Part shown: one piece after another, positions 34,640-41,832 of the stretch | Layout: each line of letters begins with the position of its first letter | Position numbering within the stretch: the stretch's first letter is position 1 | DNA from: CAZJHX01 sp964545715 | Lineage (GTDB): Bacteria; Myxococcota_A; UBA9042; GCA-2863065 | Assembly: GCA_964545715.1 (NCBI GenBank) | Contig: CAZJHX010000003.1 | Span: forward strand, 62,001-126,000 | Direction: 5' to 3' | DNA length: 64,000 nucleotides | Translations under genes and position numbers: made by a program | Notes under the pieces: model-generated | Database searches by the model: none | Seen by the model: only the letters and a program-made list of their open reading frames with translations | Told to the model about the DNA's origin: nothing

Positions 34640-35181
34640 TGCCCCTCCGTCGCATCGAAAACGTACTTCAAATTCGCTTTTCTGATCCCGGTCACCGGGA
34701 TATTGACCTTCTTCCCGGTGTCGACCGTCATCAAAACCTCGCCGCCGTCTGTGCCGGCGAGAATGCCCGTAAAGTTGCGGCGGTCGCCCACCGGGTCACG
34801 GGTCTTGATGACCGCCTTGCTGCCCTCGTATCGCGCAAAGTCCGACAGCCGCCCAAGGGGCCGGTCCAGGCCGGGAGATGACACCTCGAGGGTGTAGGCG
34901 CCAGCTACGGACTCCTCCACCTCGAGCACGACATCCAGCTGGCGTGACGCCTTGACGCAGTCGTCCAGGGTCACTCCACCGGGCTGGTCGATGAAGAAAC
35001 GCAGCACTCCGCGGCCGCCGTTGGGGCGGGGGCCGTGGTACTCCACGTGCACGCACTCGAAGCCGAGGCTCTCGAGAACGGGCTCGCATACCGACATCAC
35101 GCTCGTCTCGAGCTTGCCGGTCGCGATTCGCGGGTTGTCCTGGTCGATCATCATCTCCATCGTGCTGCCAAAATTTCCCAT
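34636..35181 (-). CDS. rimP: Ribosome maturation factor RimP
   Basis: A factor of about 181 residues required for 30S assembly. It shows SVCEPVLESLGFECVHVEYHGPRP, RFFIDQPGGVTLDDCVKASRQLDVVLE, and YTLEVSSPGLDRPLGRLSDFARYEG, the family hallmark. The ATG at 35179-35181 is preferred; others at 35160 and just after are possible. The frame stays open upstream to 35352 without sensible protein sequence. It is the first gene of the nusA-infB operon, and an intrinsic terminator sits in its leader. Its stop overlaps the nusA ATG as ATGA. Confidence 0.93.
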   Translation of the reverse strand: MGNFGSTMEMMIDQDNPRIATGKLETSVMSVCEPVLESLGFECVHVEYHGPRPNGGRGVLRFFIDQPGGVTLDDCVKASRQLDVVLEVEESVAGAYTLEVSSPGLDRPLGRLSDFARYEGSKAVIKTRDPVGDRRNFTGILAGTDGGEVLMTVDTGKKVNIPVTGIRKANLKYVFDATEGQ

Positions 35182-35193
35182 CCGGTTTTGCCT

Positions 35194-35223
35194 AAAAAAA
35201 AGGCGGGCGACTAGTCGACCCGC
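35194..35223 (-). terminator. Intrinsic terminator in the rimP-nusA operon leader
   Basis: On the minus strand GCGGG-T-CGAC-TA-GTCG-CCCGC forms a nine-pair stem with one bulged T, followed by C and eight Ts (35194-35201). It ends 12 bases before the rimP ATG, so it lies in the operon leader, not at a gene end. It would act as an attenuator, plausibly the point of NusA autoregulation. Confidence 0.75.
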
Positions 35224-35274
35224 TGTAGCATGCCGAATGTGAGGAACGCGCGGGACCTTAGCAGAGCAATACGG

Positions 35275-35303
35275 TTGCTTCAAGCGAATTCCGAGGCTAT
35301 AAG
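35275..35303 (+). promoter_or_regulatory. Candidate promoter of the pssA-pyrE fusion gene
   Basis: TTGCTT (35275-35280) and TATAAG (35298-35303) are 17 bases apart. The ATG at 35312 follows after eight bases and no Shine-Dalgarno sequence is present, so the mRNA would be leaderless or nearly so. The -10 matches consensus at five of six bases. Confidence 0.55.
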
Positions 35304-35311
35304 CACGCCCG

Positions 35312-36619
35312 ATGACGGCGGCCACATCACGGTTAAAATACGTCTTTCCCAACGCGGTAACCGCGATCGGGATGCTCTTCGGGTTGTACTCGATTACCCT
35401 AACGATTGTAGGGGATTACGAGCAAGCAGCGTGGATGATCCTGGTCTGCGTCCTGATCGACAAACTGGACGGTAGCGTTGCGCGCCTGCTCAACGCCTCC
35501 TCGCGTTTTGGCGTGGAGCTGGATTCCTTCAGTGATTTCCTAACATTCGGGGTCGCTCCGGGGCTGCTTTTCCTGAGTCTGATGACCGATGATCCGCGCT
35601 ATATGTCCACGTGGCAGGGCGGCAGCGTCTGGTTTGTGCGCTTCTCGTGCGGCTTCTTCATCGTGATGGCGGCGCTGCGACTGGCCAAGTTCAACGTGCT
35701 GACTGAGGAGATCGGGTCCAAGATCTTCCTGGGCATCCCGACCACGCTGACGGGCGGGACGTTGGCTGCGTACGTCCTGACGGTCTGGAAATACGACCTG
35801 CCGGACGTGATGCTGCAGTACGCGCCCGTGATCCTCATCGTCTTCGGGCTGTGGATGGTGTCCAACGTGCCCATCCCCAAGATTCGGGTCACGAAGAGCC
35901 TGGCGTTCAACATCTTTACGGCGGTCAATGCGGTCGGCGCCTATGTGTGCACGCCGCTGCAGGTGCTGCCCGAGTACCTGTTCGCGGTCGCCTTCGGCTA
36001 TTGCACGATCGGCACCTGGTACGCGCTGGTCTTCATGAAGCCGGAGAAGGCGCCGCCGGAGGACACCCGAGCGCGGCTGCTGGAGCTTCTGAAGGAGCTG
36101 AGCTACGAGAACCGCGAGATCACGCTGGCCAGCGGACAGAAGAGCAACTTCTACGTCGACTGCCGCAACACCTCGCTGCACCCCGAGGGCATCGTGCTGT
36201 GCGGGCGCGAGCTGCTGGATCTACTGCAGGAGGATGGCCCGGAGTTTGACGCGGTGGCCGGCCCGTCGATCGGCGCGGATCCGCTGATCAGCGGGATTCT
36301 GCACGCTAGCCAGGAGCGCAAGTCGCCCATTCCGGGGATGTTTGTGCGCAAAGAGCCCAAAGGGCACGGCACCGGGCGGCTGCTCGAAGGCACGCGCAAC
36401 GTAAGGGACGGCGCACGCATCGCGATTGTGGAGGACGTCATCACCACGGGCGGCTCCGCGATTCGCACGATTCGGGCCGTGCGCGAGGCCGGCTACGAGG
36501 TGGTGCGGCTGGTGGCCCTGGTCGACCGCCAGGAGGGCGGCGTGCCCAAGCTGGAGGCGGAGAAGGTCGAGGTCACGACGCTCTTCAAGAAGAGCGACTT
36601 CATCGGGAGCGGCACCTGA
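35312..36619 (+). CDS. pssA-pyrE: Fusion of CDP-diacylglycerol-serine phosphatidyltransferase and orotate phosphoribosyltransferase
   Basis: A single 435-residue frame carries two enzymes. Residues 1-241 are a multi-pass CDP-alcohol phosphotransferase with the complete signature D50-x2-D53-G-x2-AR-x8-G-x3-D71-x3-D75 and FGVAPGLLFL after it, the phosphatidylserine synthase type. Residues about 245-435 are an orotate phosphoribosyltransferase: ITLASGQKSNFYVDCRNTSLHPEG, RKEPKGHGTGRLLEG with the catalytic Lys region, and the PRPP loop IAIVEDVITTGGSA. Both active sites look intact. The OPRT would be tethered to the inner face of the membrane. An internal start at Met242 lacks a ribosome site. I know of no described protein with this architecture. 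Confidence 0.85.
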   Translation: MTAATSRLKYVFPNAVTAIGMLFGLYSITLTIVGDYEQAAWMILVCVLIDKLDGSVARLLNASSRFGVELDSFSDFLTFGVAPGLLFLSLMTDDPRYMSTWQGGSVWFVRFSCGFFIVMAALRLAKFNVLTEEIGSKIFLGIPTTLTGGTLAAYVLTVWKYDLPDVMLQYAPVILIVFGLWMVSNVPIPKIRVTKSLAFNIFTAVNAVGAYVCTPLQVLPEYLFAVAFGYCTIGTWYALVFMKPEKAPPEDTRARLLELLKELSYENREITLASGQKSNFYVDCRNTSLHPEGIVLCGRELLDLLQEDGPEFDAVAGPSIGADPLISGILHASQERKSPIPGMFVRKEPKGHGTGRLLEGTRNVRDGARIAIVEDVITTGGSAIRTIRAVREAGYEVVRLVALVDRQEGGVPKLEAEKVEVTTLFKKSDFIGSGT

Positions 36620-37263
36620 AGGCGGGGCTCCGCGGCAGCACGGTCGTCCTGGCTGCCTTGATGACGGTCACGGCCGTCGGGTGCAGTCAGCCGAAAGTGG
36701 TGCTGGGGCAGGGCGACCGCGCCTACACGGCCCAGAGCTACAAGCAGGCGCTGACGGAGTGGACGCGCCGTGGCGAGATGTACAAGGACTTTCTGTCGCG
36801 CGTTTTCGCGTATGGCACGTACCGGGATTGGTCGTTTCGGCAGGCCCAGGTCACGTATCGCGCGCGCACAGAGCGGCTCCCGGCGCTGGATGTCGCCCGT
36901 CTGCGCGAGCAAGAGCGCCGTGAAGCGCAGAACGGGCACCACTTCTTCCTGGCGGTGCACACGCACGAGTGGTCCTGGAATCATCTGGAGCGACAGGGGG
37001 ACGAGGCGCTGTGGCGGCTGCGTCTGATCAACGATCAGGGGGACTCGGTGGCGCCGACACAAGTGCAGCGGATCGGGCTGCGAAACGGGCGCTATACGCC
37101 ACTTTATCCGTACTACGAGGACTTTTATGTGGGGTACCTTGTACATTTTCCGCGCCTTACGGAGCGCGGACGTGAGATCCTCCGCAAAGGCATCGGTGAG
37201 TTTACGGTGCGGATCAGTGGACCGCAGGCGGTTGTCGACCTGCGATGGGCGGTGGCGCCATGA
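36616..37263 (+). CDS. Lipoprotein starting at CTG
   Basis: A lipoprotein of about 215 residues. The only start that gives a complete lipoprotein signal is CTG at 36616: then KAGLRGSTVVLAALMTVTAVGC with lipobox TAVGC at residue 22. The CTG overlaps the pssA-pyrE TGA (CTGA) and has GGGAG six bases upstream. The later ATG (36661) would leave only seven residues before the Cys. The mature region is helical and mixed, with RAYTAQSYKQALTEWTRRGEMYKDF near its start (TPR-like), then a beta-rich half (FFLAVHTHEWSWNHLE, WRLRLINDQGDSVAP, RKGIGEFTVRIS). Its function is unknown. It overlaps the hydrolase gene by four bases. Confidence 0.65.
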   Translation: MKAGLRGSTVVLAALMTVTAVGCSQPKVVLGQGDRAYTAQSYKQALTEWTRRGEMYKDFLSRVFAYGTYRDWSFRQAQVTYRARTERLPALDVARLREQERREAQNGHHFFLAVHTHEWSWNHLERQGDEALWRLRLINDQGDSVAPTQVQRIGLRNGRYTPLYPYYEDFYVGYLVHFPRLTERGREILRKGIGEFTVRISGPQAVVDLRWAVAP

Positions 37264-38177
37264 CGCAGCACACAACATCGGCGTGGGATGACACGCCGCT
37301 CTACTATGAGCTGCACGGGCTTCCGGTCGGTGAGGCGCCGGCTGTGGTGCTGTGCGACGGCATCGGCTGCGACGGCTTCATCTGGAAGTATCTGACGCCC
37401 TGGCTGAGCGAGCGGTACACCGTCTTGCACGGCCATTATCGCGGCCACGGGCGCTCGGGCAAAGCGCCGTCCATGGACCATTATAGTATTGCGGACACGG
37501 TCAAAGACCTGTTCACGGTGATGGATGATGCCGGCGTCGAGAGTGGCCTGCTCTTCGGGCACTCGATGGGCGTGCAGGTGACTATCGAAGCTGCGCTCAG
37601 CGCGCCCGAGCGGGTGAACGGGCTCAGCCTGCTCTGCGGCAGCTTTGGGCGACCGCTGGATACGTGGCACGACCACGCCATGTTGAAGTCTGCGCTGCCT
37701 CGCATGCAGTGGTTCATGAGTCGCTTCGGTGGGCTGGTCGAGCCGGCGCTGCGGCGTCTCATGCCGACCAGCATCGGCTGGCTCTTTGCCCAGGGGGAGG
37801 TCGACGGCGCGCTGCTGCGTCGGGAGGACTTCATCCCGTACCTGGAGCACCTGTCCAAGATGGACAGCTCAGTCTTTCTACGGATGCTGGAGGAGGCGTC
37901 CAAGCACACCACTGAGGACCGGCTGCAGCAGCTGGATCGCCCGGTGCTGATCGTGGGCGGAGAGCGCGACAAGTTCACGCCGTTCTGGGTCAGTGAGGTG
38001 TTGGAGAGTCATCTGCCCAACGCGGAGCTGCACATGGTGCGGGGCGGAACGCATACGATCCCGCTCGAGCATCGAAAGCTGACGGAGATGCTGATCGACA
38101 GCTGGCTGTCGCGAAACGCGCTGGCTGAGCCAGTCGCGGATGAGCCGGCCTACAGGGCGAGCTCGTCGTCCTCGTAG
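37260..38177 (+). CDS. Alpha/beta hydrolase
   Basis: A 305-residue hydrolase of the alpha/beta fold. The nucleophile elbow is FGHSMGVQ (Ser in GHSMG), the oxyanion region is LCDGIGCDGFIWKY, the acid is in VGGERDKFTP and the catalytic His in VRGGTHTIPLEH. The HYRGHGRSGK block resembles epoxide-hydrolase/esterase and haloperoxidase-like members. The substrate is unknown. ATGA overlap with the lipoprotein gene links it to the pssA-pyrE transcript. Its C-terminus (ASSSSS) is encoded over the end of the convergent PilZ gene, a 28-base overlap. Confidence 0.85.
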   Translation: MTQHTTSAWDDTPLYYELHGLPVGEAPAVVLCDGIGCDGFIWKYLTPWLSERYTVLHGHYRGHGRSGKAPSMDHYSIADTVKDLFTVMDDAGVESGLLFGHSMGVQVTIEAALSAPERVNGLSLLCGSFGRPLDTWHDHAMLKSALPRMQWFMSRFGGLVEPALRRLMPTSIGWLFAQGEVDGALLRREDFIPYLEHLSKMDSSVFLRMLEEASKHTTEDRLQQLDRPVLIVGGERDKFTPFWVSEVLESHLPNAELHMVRGGTHTIPLEHRKLTEMLIDSWLSRNALAEPVADEPAYRASSSSS

Positions 38178-38548
38178 AAGAGGGTGTCCATCTGCGTGAG
38201 CAGTTTGTTGAGGAACTGCTCTTCCCTCCCTTTGATCTCCAGGAAGCGCACGCCCATGCCGGGGTGCATGACCGGGTTCGTCTCGTCGTACTCGCGGACC
38301 CAGCGGACCTCGGCGCGCGTCTCGAACGTGTGATCGACGCCGGGGACTGAGAAGCTGACCTGCAGAATGCTGCCCAGGGGCAGCGTCTCATAGGTGGAGA
38401 TGAACAGCCCGCCCGCCGAGATGTCCTCGGTGAAGCCGGTGAAGAACTGGTGTCCCGTCTGCGCCCCGACCTCGATTCGCTTCGCATGCCGCTCGTGCTC
38501 GCGTCGCTCTTCGTAGTTGGGCTGTCGGGCTGTTGACTGCTGTGGCAT
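38150..38548 (-). CDS. PilZ domain protein (myxobacterial TIGR02266 type)
   Basis: A 132-residue single-domain PilZ protein. The cyclic-di-GMP-binding arm RREHERHAKRIEV (RxxxR-like near residues 15-19) and EDISAGGLFIST (DxSxxG) are present, with LPLGSILQVSFSVPG, VRWVREYD and PGMGVRFLEI typical of the TIGR02266 subgroup common in myxobacteria. It is a likely c-di-GMP effector with a protein partner not evident here. A second PilZ protein of similar size lies at 45094-45489. Confidence 0.85.
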   Translation of the reverse strand: MPQQSTARQPNYEERREHERHAKRIEVGAQTGHQFFTGFTEDISAGGLFISTYETLPLGSILQVSFSVPGVDHTFETRAEVRWVREYDETNPVMHPGMGVRFLEIKGREEQFLNKLLTQMDTLFYEDDELAL

Positions 38549-38625
38549 CTGTCTTTCCTTGCGTGGCGTCTGAAGTGGGTATCGGCCCGCTTGCGCACAC
38601 GGTTAAGGAAAACAATGCGCCGTAA

Positions 38626-39744
38626 TTAGAAAGAGACTCGGAAGAGCTGCTGGCCCATCAGAAGAAGATCGCCGTCGAAGACCGCGGCGCTGCCCTTGAT
38701 GCGCACGTACGTGCCGTTGGAGCTGTCGAGGTCCTCCAGGTAGAGGGCTCCGTTGCGGCGGGTGAGGGTTGCGTGGCGGCCGGAGACGTAGCCGTCGCCG
38801 GGGAAGGTGATGTCTCCGCGCTCGCGGCCCAGGGTCACGAAGCGGCCGCTCAGCAGATAGGAGTTGCCGATGAGATCCGGGCTCATGAGCTGGACGAGGC
38901 GACCCCAGACGCCCTCTGAGACCGGGCCGCCGAGCAGCTCGGTGCCGTCGGACGGGATCGGGTAGTCGGCGGGCGACTTGTCCAGGTCCTCGTAGCGGAG
39001 CAGCTCCTGGCCCAGGCGGAAGGTGTCGCCGTGTTGCAGCAGAGCGGGCTCCGTGATGCGGATGTAGGAGCCGTTCAGAGACTCGTTGTCCTCGACCGTG
39101 ACCATGTCGCCGTCGACGGTCATGTTGGCATGGTGCGGGCTGAGGTAGACATCGTCGTCAAAGAACATGTCATTGCCGTCACGGCCCAGGGAGTTGACGC
39201 CCTCGAACATCTCGAAGGACCGGCCGTCGGACCCGTCCTCGTTGATAAGGACCAGGCGGATGCGCGAGTGGTTGCGCTCGCCCGGCTCGGCGACCAGCTC
39301 CGGCTCAGGCTCCGGGAAGCGGTAGCCGCAGAGGCCGCAGAACTTGGTGCTGTGGTCGAGTACGCCACCGCAGCCCGGGCAGCGCTGGCCGTCGTCTTCC
39401 TCGCCGGCGGGCAGGTTCTCCAACGGGTCGGCCGCGGTCTCGAACTCGCCCGTTGTGGAGGCGCCCGGGCGCTGATCGGCCGCCCAGTCGGGTGATGAGC
39501 CTTCGCCCCACCAGTTGGACTCGACCGGGGCCGTCTCTGCGGCCGGCACCTCGACGGTGTCCTGGGCCAGGGCCGCGACGTCGGGCTGGGGAGCCGCGGC
39601 GACGGGGTCGGGCTTCTTCGGCTTTGGCGCTGCTGCCGGTTTCAACTCTTGAGCTGCGGGTGCGCGGGACAGATCTCCGCCGCACTTCAAGCAGAACTTG
39701 AAGAAGCTCTCGTTGACATGGGTGCAGTGCGGGCACTCCTTCAT
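38626..39744 (-). CDS. Double zinc-ribbon, double FHA domain protein
   Basis: The protein has 372 residues. An N-terminal C4 zinc ribbon (C4, C7, C18, C21 in ECPHCTHVN...FCLKCGG) is followed by a Pro/Ala linker, a second ribbon (RCPGCGGVLDHSTKFCGLCG) and two FHA domains that bind phospho-threonine. FHA-1 (about 160-250) has SLGRDGND, LSPHHANM and ESLNGSYIRI. FHA-2 (about 285-370) has TLGRERGD, VSGRHATL and DSSNGTYVRI. All key Arg, Ser, His and Asn residues are present in both. It is a cytoplasmic scaffold that probably reads phosphorylation by kinases such as the zinc-ribbon kinase divergently encoded at 39817. Confidence 0.9.
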   Translation of the reverse strand: MKECPHCTHVNESFFKFCLKCGGDLSRAPAAQELKPAAAPKPKKPDPVAAAPQPDVAALAQDTVEVPAAETAPVESNWWGEGSSPDWAADQRPGASTTGEFETAADPLENLPAGEEDDGQRCPGCGGVLDHSTKFCGLCGYRFPEPEPELVAEPGERNHSRIRLVLINEDGSDGRSFEMFEGVNSLGRDGNDMFFDDDVYLSPHHANMTVDGDMVTVEDNESLNGSYIRITEPALLQHGDTFRLGQELLRYEDLDKSPADYPIPSDGTELLGGPVSEGVWGRLVQLMSPDLIGNSYLLSGRFVTLGRERGDITFPGDGYVSGRHATLTRRNGALYLEDLDSSNGTYVRIKGSAAVFDGDLLLMGQQLFRVSF

Positions 39745-39767
39745 AGGTCGGCGACCTCCACGACCGG

Positions 39768-39796
39768 AGCGTAATTCGGCCGCATGGACACGTCAA
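39768..39796 (-). promoter_or_regulatory. Promoter of the FHA gene at 38626
   Basis: TTGACG (39791-39796, minus strand) and TACGCT (39768-39773) are 17 bases apart. A GGAGG ribosome site lies ten bases before the ATG at 39744, giving a leader of about 17 bases. Confidence 0.6.
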
Positions 39797-39816
39797 GGTA
39801 GCCACAAGCTTGATTG

Positions 39817-41808
39817 ATGCCGATCCATGAGGTACCACTCCAAGCAGGCCCATCGAGCACCACACCTTTGAAAGTCTGCCCCAAATGCGCCGCTGAATGC
39901 TCCGACGAGACAAAGTTCTGCTCGCATTGCGGGGAGTCCGTCGAGGCTGTGGAGTCTACGAAAGACTCCGGAACGCTGACGGGCAAGGTCATCGCCGGCA
40001 ACTTCCGGCTCGCTGATACGATCGGCAGCGGGGCCATGGGCGCCATCTACAAAGCAGAGCAGATCTCGCTCGGCAAGACGGTGGCGATCAAGCTGCTGCA
40101 CCGGCACCTGCTCAGCGATCCGACGTTGAGCCGGCGCTTTCACCGAGAGGCGCGCGCCGCAAGTCGGCTGAACCATCCCAACGCGATCAACATCATCGAC
40201 TTCGGACAGGCCGAGAACGGCGCGCTCTTCATCGCCATGGAGTTTGTCGACGGGCGCGACCTCGCCGAGACGCTCTTCGCCGACTACCCGATGAGCTACG
40301 ACCGCGTGTTCAAGGTGCTCAAACAGGTCTGCCTTGCGCTGGACGAAGCCCACGCGGCGTCGATTATTCACCGCGATCTCAAGCCTGAGAACATCATGCT
40401 GGAGGACCGCCGCACCGAGAAAGACTTCGTGAAGGTGCTGGACTTCGGCATCGCCAAGATTCAGGACGCGACCACCGACGAGGACAGCGGCGGCTGGCAG
40501 ACGGTGGCCGGCGTCGTGTGCGGTACGCCGGAGTACATGGCGCCCGAGCAGGCGCGTGGCGAGAAGCTGGACGCGCGCTGTGACCTCTATTCTCTGGGCG
40601 TCATCCTCTATCAGATGCTGACCAATGAGATGCCCTACACGGGGGACTCGCCCATCGCCGTGGTCACGCAGCACCTGACGGAGCCGGTGCCGGACGTGCT
40701 GGAGCGCGTGCCGACAGTCGATACAGAGCTGGCCGGGCTCGTGACGCGCCTCATGTCCAAGGATCGCGAGAAGCGCTACTCCACTGCCATGCAGGTTCAC
40801 CGGGAGCTCGAGCGGCTGGAGAAGCGGCTGACCGGCGGCCCGACCTACACCGGCACGCTGGTGGGCGCCGGGCGCCAGCTGACGGGCCAGGTGCCTGTCA
40901 TGCCCGACTCGGAGACCGAGATCGCTCCCATCGCCGTGCAGGTCTCGGGCATTCACGAGAACGCGACCGCCATTTTCGATTCTGACACAAACCTCGTGCC
41001 GTCCCTGGCGCGAAAGGCGCCCGAGCCCCTGGGCACGGAAGCCGGACTCGAGGCGGCGGCGCTGGTTCGTCAGCGCACCGCCACGCCGATTCTGGCCATA
41101 GCGGCCATCGTGGTGTTCGGCATCGGCGGCTTCTTTCTGATGCGCTACCTAAGCAAGGAGAAAGCATCGGATGATCCGGCCCCTGCCGCGGCAGTGGTTG
41201 CACTTGATACGTCCGACACCGCGGGCGTGGAGCCCACCCCGGCCAAACCTGTCCAAAAGCCGGTAGAGGTGGTCGCAGCACCCGACCCGAAGCCGGGCGG
41301 CGTCGTCGCGCCGGTCGAGCAGCCCGTTGTGGCGCCGGTGGAGAAGCCGGTCGAGAAGCCCGTTGTGGCGCCGGTGGAGAAGCCCGCTGTGGCGCCGGTC
41401 GAGAAGCCCGTGGAGCAGCCGGTGGAGAAGCCCGTGGAAAAGCCGGTGGTGAAGCCCGCGGGCAAGCCCACCGTCAAGAAGCCCACAGCCAAGCCGCGTA
41501 CCCCGCGCAAGCCGCGCACCGGCGTCAAACCGTCCGGGGGCCAGAAGAACCTGGCGACCGTCCTTGCGGCCGCGACCGCCGCCAAGCGGGCCGGCAACTG
41601 GTCCAAGGTCGCCAGCGCGTACGCCGCCGCCTACAAGCTGAAGAAGAGCCCGAAATACCTCAAGGAGATCGGTCGCGCGCACCTGAAGTCGGGCAACCAG
41701 CCCAAGGCGTGCGGGTACTTCCGCAAGTTCATCAAACGCTACAAAGGTCAGAAGCGCATCGACCATATCGCTCGCCTTGCTCACTATGGGTGCGATCTGG
41801 GAAAGTAG
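39817..41808 (+). CDS. Zinc-ribbon Hanks-type Ser/Thr protein kinase
   Basis: The product has about 663 residues. An N-terminal C4 zinc ribbon (C21, C24, C35, C38) precedes a full kinase domain (about 63-345): GSGAMG, K92 in VAIKLL, HRDLKPEN (185-192), DFG (209-211), GTPEYMAPEQ. A single membrane helix lies near 427-447 (LAIAAIVVFGIGGFFLM). The outside part is a Pro-rich VEKPV repeat stalk and a C-terminal TPR-like domain (KRAGNWSKVASAYAAAYKLKKSPKYLKEIGRAHLKSG-type helices). It is therefore PknB-like, with an extracytoplasmic sensor and a cytoplasmic kinase. ATG 39817 is used; TTG 39814 precedes it, and no ribosome site is evident. Confidence 0.93.
   Translation: MPIHEVPLQAGPSSTTPLKVCPKCAAECSDETKFCSHCGESVEAVESTKDSGTLTGKVIAGNFRLADTIGSGAMGAIYKAEQISLGKTVAIKLLHRHLLSDPTLSRRFHREARAASRLNHPNAINIIDFGQAENGALFIAMEFVDGRDLAETLFADYPMSYDRVFKVLKQVCLALDEAHAASIIHRDLKPENIMLEDRRTEKDFVKVLDFGIAKIQDATTDEDSGGWQTVAGVVCGTPEYMAPEQARGEKLDARCDLYSLGVILYQMLTNEMPYTGDSPIAVVTQHLTEPVPDVLERVPTVDTELAGLVTRLMSKDREKRYSTAMQVHRELERLEKRLTGGPTYTGTLVGAGRQLTGQVPVMPDSETEIAPIAVQVSGIHENATAIFDSDTNLVPSLARKAPEPLGTEAGLEAAALVRQRTATPILAIAAIVVFGIGGFFLMRYLSKEKASDDPAPAAAVVALDTSDTAGVEPTPAKPVQKPVEVVAAPDPKPGGVVAPVEQPVVAPVEKPVEKPVVAPVEKPAVAPVEKPVEQPVEKPVEKPVVKPAGKPTVKKPTAKPRTPRKPRTGVKPSGGQKNLATVLAAATAAKRAGNWSKVASAYAAAYKLKKSPKYLKEIGRAHLKSGNQPKACGYFRKFIKRYKGQKRIDHIARLAHYGCDLGK
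41309..41460 (+). repeat. Coding repeats of the kinase stalk (VEKPV units)
   Basis: About nine short in-frame repeats of the type GTGGAGAAGCCGGTC encode Val-Glu-Lys/Gln-Pro-Val units. They form an extended, probably wall-spanning stalk between the membrane helix and the TPR-like domain. Confidence 0.8.
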
Positions 41809-41832
41809 CGGCTCACACTGGAGCCACCGCAC

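Noticed and set aside
35194..35223. Terminator of an upstream tRNA or of a gene ending before rimP
   Set aside because: No tRNA fold or gene is visible upstream on the minus strand, only antisense of pssA-pyrE. It is therefore recorded as a leader attenuator.
36035..36619. A separate pyrE gene starting at Met242 of the fusion
   Set aside because: There is no ribosome site before that ATG, no upstream stop, and the frame is continuous through the linker.
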